Shown: piece after piece, positions 58,901 through 64,000 of the stretch
Numbering within the stretch: the stretch's first letter is position 1
Layout of the letters: each line of letters starts with the position of its first letter
Assembly (NCBI GenBank): GCA_010279815.1
Contig: QEOQ01000092.1
Location: 485,112 to 549,111, forward strand
Direction of reading: 5' to 3'
DNA: 64,000 bases
DNA from: Brachionus plicatilis
Taxonomy: Eukaryota > Rotifera > Eurotatoria > Ploima > Brachionidae
The notes under the pieces: generated by a model
The model's database searches: none
Seen by the model: the letters and a program-made list of their open reading frames with translations, nothing else
Told to the model about the DNA's origin: nothing
Position numbers and translations under genes: made by a program

Positions 58901-61900
58901 AAAAAGTCAAAATAATAAAAACAAAATACGAATTAAAAAATAACTCGATAATAAAAACTTATTTTGGTTAAGCTGTATGAAAATTTACACTACTGATTTG
59001 TTCCAGTGGTTTTACCAAAATTTACGCGAATTTACAAAATTTTAGTAAATTTACCGGAATTCCCGTAAATTTATCAGAATTTAACGGTTTTTACGTAAAA
59101 TTTCTTAAAAACCAAAAGGGCCAAAAAAATCCAAATTTTTGCAATTTTTTCGCTTTTTTTAAGTTTTTTTTCAAAATTAATAAAAAATTTTAAATAAAAA
59201 AAATTGTATTTTTTTACGCAAATTTTTATTGATTTTAGTGAAAAATAGTAAAAAAAAGTGAAAAAAAAAAGGAAAATTTAAATTAAGTTTTTTTAATACA
59301 GTACTGATTTGTTCCAGTGATTTTTCCAAAATGTACGCGAATTCACCAAAATTTTAGTAAATTGACAGGAATTCCGGTAATTTTACGTAAAATCGCAAAA
59401 GTGAAAAACAGTAAATTTACCGGAATTCCTGTCAATTTACTAAAATTTTGGTAAATTCGCGTACATTTTGGAAAAACCACTGGAACAAATCAGTACTGTA
59501 AATATTTTTTTCTTTAAAAATAATTTTCAATTTTGACCATTTTTATCATTAATTACTCTAAAAAATTGTAAAATCTGGGCTCGATTAGTTCGTTTCAATT
59601 TGATCATTTCATTTCGTTTCTTTCCTAATGACTTTTGAGTGGAAGGAAATAAACTGGTTCTACAAAATGTTAAAACCTGTAACAAAATTGTTACACATGG
59701 AATTTAAGTGACTGCAATAACTGTGCAATGTATTAACTCACTTTATTTGAATAATTTTGTTCTTAATGCATTGACTTAATTTGTTCTTCTGTATAGGTCT
59801 TCATTCGACAATGTCTCAGGCCGGTGTATCCCAAGAATCCTCCGCAGGCTTCCAGTGTAGAAGGTGATAAGGCTTTTCCTGCCAGATTCATTCATCCTCC
59901 AATTTTCACTTCCGTGCATCAGTGTTGCTTTTACTACACTAGTGTATAGGTTAAATTTTGTTTCCTTGTTGTAGCTATTTGATTTTCATGTGTGTTCACA
60001 ATGTTGTATGGATAGTTCTACCTAGGTATGTGAATTCACTTACACACTCGATTTGTGTACCATCGATGGGGATAGGGTATCCAATTTGGTGTTTATGCAC
60101 ATAACTTTGGTTTTTGCCCCATTAATTTTTTAGTTCAGTTGGTTTAGCATTGTTCGCCAAATCTTGAATCTTCATATGCATATCTGCTTCTGTATTAGAT
60201 ATTAGCACCATATCATTGGCAAAGTCTGAGTCTTCAAGTTTTGCAGTTAATCCCCATTGAATGCCTCTCGCACTAACAGTTCTTTTCTTCATGACATAGT
60301 TAATCAATATTAGGAATAGTGTCGGAGAGAGAACGCACCCTTGTCTGACTCCTGTACACACTTTGAAGCTCTCAAATTTTCCTTTTTCCAGAATCACGCT
60401 ACACTCGAATTTCTCGTTGAAGAGTTTTATCAAGTTAACTATCTTCTGTGGCAGGCCATAAGATCTTAATATGGCCCACAGGGTTTCTCTGTGCAGGCTA
60501 TCAAAGGCTTTCTTGAAGTCAATGAAGTTAAGATACAGGGGGCTATTCCATTCCAGACTTTGTTCTATGATGTTCCTAAGTGTAAATATCTGGTCTTTGC
60601 ATCCTCTACCTTGTCTAAATCTTGCTTGTTCTTTCTAAGTATAAAATGAGTTTCTGATTCTTTCCAGAATTATGCTGCAGAACGCCTTGCTTGCTATTGG
60701 TTGCAGTGTTATTCCCCGTCAATTGTCACAAAACATTTTGTTACATTTCTTAGGGAGCTTGACTATTAAGCCTTTTGACTAGTCCTCTGGTATAATTTCT
60801 TGCCGCCATATCTTACTGAAGAGGTCTTTCAATATCCCTATTGTGATCCTACCGTCAGTTTTCAACACTTCGGTGTCAGTATCGAGGTCAGTGCTAGCTG
60901 GTTCAGGTTTTAAAGACTCTATAGGTTCTGGTCTATTTAGAACTTCTCTCAAGTGCTCAATCCATTGAATACTTCTTAATGGATTGCAAAATGCATAGAC
61001 CAGTTTATTTCATTCTATTTAAAAGATGTTAGCAAAGAAACGAATTGAAACGAACTTCACAACCCAGAAAAATCTTCAATTAAAAAAAAACACGATAATT
61101 TTTTAATTTTTTGCTAAATACTAAAGTAAAAATTTCAATCTTTTAGGTAAATATTTGCAAAACACAAAAAGTGGGACTACTTAACTGTTATTATTATTAC
61201 TAATTTTACAAAATATTTTGAAATTAGTACCACAAATATAATAGAATTTTTTTTTGGCTTTTTAAAGTTGGTTCTGTATTGGTAACAATGATTTTTGCAT
61301 TAGTAGAGCAAAAACTGTATGTAGCACAGATTTTAATTACAAATTAAGAATTTTATTGATGTAACTTTTATCAATTTGTATTATACTATTGTTGTGAATT
61401 TCACACAATTTTTATAAATAATATTTAATAGGAAGATTCTTGCAAATTGTTCCAAAAAAAATTTTTAATTTTTAATTTACAATTCTGCATTTAAATTTCT
61501 TTTTTAATTCAAAAAATCATCTGAAGATTTAAGTGCCATTCTCTTTCTTTAAATTCTGCTGATCTTAATTTTTCATTTTTTATTTTCAAAAGTGATGTAA
61601 ATAAGTAAATAGGGCTGAGAAATCAATTAATTTGTCAAAATCCTTTGAGATAAAATGAATAGGATTTTTTATTCTTTTTTTAAAGATTACATTAGTAGAT
61701 TAACTCAAACTTTCGAAAGAAAGTGAAATTTTAATGTAACGACAATTATTTGAATAAACTGTTTACTTTTTACTTTGACAAACGCCACACTTGTATTGAG
61801 TATGAAATTAATATTTTTTTTTAAAGAATTTATCCATTCTTCACAATTTGACAATATTTGATTCATTAAAAACGAATTTTTCTGCTAAATTGCCAGCTTG

Positions 61901-64000
61901 CTGGAGTCTAGTGTTGGCCGAGCAACAACATCAGCGAAAACATCCGCAGCACATTTTGGCCGAGACAGCAAATTTTACTAAATCATGGAAGTACATCAAT
62001 AACACTGTTCTGCAAAGTCAGCCCGATAATTTAAGCATAGAAATTTATCTGAACAAGCCAATTCAAATTGGCTGTTTTCAAGTAAAACTCAAATTTAGCA
62101 AGGAAGTTAATTGTGTCCATGAGCTAAGCATTTGGAGACAGAAGCGCATCGAAGCAAATCGTGTTGATTCTAGCATTGATTTCAAGTACAAAAAAAAAAA
62201 AAATTAAGATGGGGATCTAGCAAAACATAGAAAAAAATATATAGAATTTTATTAAATATAGAATATGTAGAAAAATAAAATGTAGATTTAAATATTTTCA
62301 ACTAAAAATCATACTCTTTAGTTAAAATTAATTATTTAAAAATAAACAAGCAACACCATTTGTTTTTGATTTTTTTCTAATTAAGCTTAATTTTTTTATT
62401 GTTTTTTATAGTCAATTCTTGAGAAATAATTTTTTGTGACAAAAAAAATCTTTAGTTTTTCTACATTTCTTAAGCTATTTATTTTTCTATATTAATATTT
62501 AATTATTCTACATTATTATTTTGTTGGCAATTCAATATATTTTTTTCTATGTTTTAATAAAAAAATTTTCAATTAAAATATGTATGCATGTTATTTTTTT
62601 CTAATTTATTTTATTTTTCTATTTTAAGCCTGGGCGAAAAAAAAGAACTAATCTATGGTCCTGTAGACGTGAGACAATTTCTGGACGCAACCCATTCAAA
62701 AACCTATATAATAACAGTGTGTTCGCCGCGCTTGTACGAAACACGATCCAATCTTTTTTATTTTAATTTAAAAACTATTCGCCCAAAAGTGTTCGACCCC
62801 GAAGCATCTGGCTACAAGGATGTGTCACTATTGCAAAAAGTGCAACTAACCATCAGAAAGTACAAGCGAAATGGCCTACAATATGAAAATATCGAACGAG
62901 GTCTGATGCTATCGAGAACTTTATTTTTCAAATCGATCATTTCTTATTTATTCGAAGTAAAATCGCCCGACTGCCAACTAAAACTAATCGACATTACAAA
63001 TTGGCTCTTCTATAACCAAATGGGCAACACAACAACAACGTCCGACTATTTGTCGCAAATATTCGCATTTTTTGAGCAAAATTTGGACCAGTTCATTCAA
63101 GTGTGCTACGTCAAGGGCACCAGATCGACGTCGCGCAAAGCAACTCTCCTGCTTGTTTTTCTTCTCAGTCCAATTTTTAACTCGAATAAATCGCTTTCTG
63201 TCAAACTACTCGATTGTTTGCTTAAAAATTTGGACAATTTGAAAAATTTTTCGAGTAGCTGCGCAATGAATTGGTTTTTTGTTCTATTGAACGAATGTAT
63301 GTACTTGGACATGGACTTGACGTACGCCAAATGTTTAACTCTTCTAAACGACCAAGTTCTGGCTCATAAATATGACTCGTACAGCACACTGCTCCGAATG
63401 AGATGCAATCTGTCCGGTCTAATATTCGAGCCTAGGTTGTTCGATTTGGACTCGTGCTTAAAAATGGACACCAAATTGTTAAGCCATTCAGCATCAATTC
63501 ACCAACACCAACACCAACACCATCATCATCAGCACCAGCAACAACAGCAACACTCTCAGCCAGTGTCTCAAACGACATCGAATCCATTCAGCTTTTCGTT
63601 TGGATCTGTTGGCCTCGGCACTAATCTAAATCAAGCGAGTGTTGTTCAACCAGCGAACAACACTTGTCATTTGTTCGACTCGTTCGACGAACACAGTCCG
63701 TCGCTGATATCTCAAAGCTCGGGACTGATCGAAGTGTTGCCTCTGAACTACAAGTCGATTTCGTCGAGCAGTGGTTCGAGTGTGGAAAAAAATGGAGTGA
63801 AACAACAAAACTCATTGTACATCCTGCCCGACTACTATTCGATAATAACCAATTCATTTTGTCGCCAAACAAACGCAGACGCCGGTCTGGACACAACCAT
63901 TTTGAGTTCGATATTCAGCATGAGCCAAACGCAACACATGATCATAGACCGAATGGAGCCCATGTCAAAACACTTTGTGATACTTGACTTTGGCTTTGCG
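52995..64000 (+). CDS. BIRC6: BIRC6/BRUCE ubiquitin ligase, 5' part, runs off the window
   Basis: BIRC6 is a giant hybrid E2/E3 ubiquitin ligase that holds caspases and IAP antagonists in check. Exons here: 52995-54125, 56339-57980, 58045-58214, 61827-62185, 62629 to beyond 64000; about 1558 residues. The start has a WD40-like part (SIRLLSHNSVLNCLFILTD), then one BIR domain: SEATRRATFNEWPHMDYKWV, DALAQAGFYHQP, CFVCDLCLVAWEQHDQPWSE, HERHSPICQF, with all zinc ligands (Cys-x2-Cys, His, Cys). Exon 2 has an Ala/Ser-rich stretch (56655-56740). Exon 4 has LPACWSLVLAEQQHQRKHPQ, and exon 5 ends in SKHFVILDFGFA, matching the second half of the human N-terminal 2000 residues. A His/Gln tract lies at 63500-63560. 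The UBC domain would be far downstream. Exons are clearly richer in G/C than other genes of the window. Confidence 0.95.
54736..55153. mobile_element. Long foldback element in BIRC6 intron 1
   Basis: Arms of about 135 bases (54736-54870 and 55016-55153) are inverted copies: AAATTTTACGACATTTTACG, AAGTGAAAAAGAGGTAT, TTTTCAGGATTTTGAGATAA, AAAACGGCCAATTCAAA. The spacer is A/T runs. Further ACGTAAA palindromes extend left to about 54676. No coding capacity and no clear duplication. Confidence 0.8.
55655..55930 (+). repeat. Third copy of the TGCAAAATG family, uninterrupted
   Basis: It reads TTGTGAAATTCAGTACAAAA, TCTGCTAATGATGTGCAACA, TCTCTGCAAAATGCCC, AACTTCTGCTTAACTCTGCA and ends near AACTTGTTGCATTTACAGAA. 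The point TCTCTGCAAAATG is intact here but split by the foldback at 20810. A degenerate CAAGTC-type end lies just before, at 55183-55215. Confidence 0.65.
58985..59105. repeat. Half copy of the CAGTACTGATTTG foldback family
   Basis: CTACTGATTTGTTCCAGTGG followed by TTTACGCGAATTTAC resembles the left arm of the next element; no right arm is seen. Confidence 0.55.
59299..59498. mobile_element. 200-base near-perfect palindrome in BIRC6 intron 3
   Basis: Starts CAGTACTGATTTGTTCCAGT and ends with its reverse complement; arms of about 80 bases include TGTACGCGAATTCACC and TTGACAGGAATTCCGG, with a 35-base centre. Flanked by TA on both sides. No coding capacity. Confidence 0.88.
59790..61020 (-). 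pseudogene. Dead LINE reverse transcriptase in BIRC6 intron 3, antisense
   Basis: On the minus strand, from about 61000: IEHLREVLNRPEP, RITIGILKDLFSKIWRQEII, LPKKCNKMFCDN then a stop, RGITLQPIASKAFCSIILER, QARFRQGRGCKDQIFTLRNI, LYLNFIDFKKAFDSLHRETL, CTGVRQGCVLSPTLF, then DSDFANDMVLISNTEADM, and past two more stops a C-terminal block (LMHGSENWRMNES, FYTGSLRRILGIHRPE). This is the usual motif order of a non-LTR reverse transcriptase. The catalytic FADD motif reads FAND, and at least four stops interrupt it. Confidence 0.88.

Overview
The window is animal nuclear DNA: very AT-rich (most intergenic and intronic sequence is A/T runs), with genes split by short GT-AG introns of roughly 50-100 bases that hold few other signals, plus some introns of several hundred bases to several kilobases that have filled with transposons. 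The protein set (iron-regulatory aconitase, TFIIA gamma, mitochondrial GatB, a type IV diacylglycerol kinase, DNA2, TONSL, EXOSC5, NUDT21, BIRC6) is metazoan. The compact AT-rich style, foldback elements and splice acceptors sitting directly before start codons would fit a small invertebrate such as a rotifer, but the species is an inference.

Layout. 0-5 kb: an unrecognised four-exon 107-residue gene, a broken-looking intron-rich coding stretch, and the TFIIA gamma gene GTF2A2, all on the minus strand. 5.7-10.2 kb: a TATA promoter and an ACO1/IRP-type aconitase (plus). 11.3-11.8 kb: dead LINE 3' end. 12.0-13.8 kb: GATB (plus). 14.2-17.1 kb: a complete but decayed hAT transposon with target duplication. 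17.7-18.3 kb: a small inverted-repeat element carrying a zinc-finger reading frame. 19.2-27.7 kb: diacylglycerol kinase zeta/iota (minus) with at least three transposable elements in its introns. 29.8 kb: tRNA-Leu(UAG). 30.0-34.1 kb: DNA2 (plus). 34.8-40.8 kb: a repeat-rich stretch with a LINE 5' part, an inverted repeat pair, a TA-flanked MITE and unrecognised coding fragments. 41.3-47.2 kb: TONSL (minus), head to head with EXOSC5 (47.4-48.3 kb, plus), followed by NUDT21 (48.6-49.3 kb, plus). 49.3-53 kb: repeats. 53-64 kb: the 5' part of BIRC6 (plus), running off the window, with foldbacks and a dead LINE reverse transcriptase in its introns.

There is no operon logic. Functional links exist: DNA2 and TONSL both act on damaged replication forks, EXOSC5 and NUDT21 both act on RNA 3' ends, and ACO1, DNA2 both carry iron-sulphur cluster ligands. 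The most interesting item is an extra in-frame exon in the aconitase gene, placed where vertebrate IRP2 has its specific insert and carrying the same Cys-Pro-Phe-His heme-type motif, while all three aconitase iron-sulphur cysteines are kept. The second is the density of foldback elements built on TTTACGTAAA-type palindromes and related inverted repeats, including one nested insertion whose uninterrupted site can be read in another copy in the same window.
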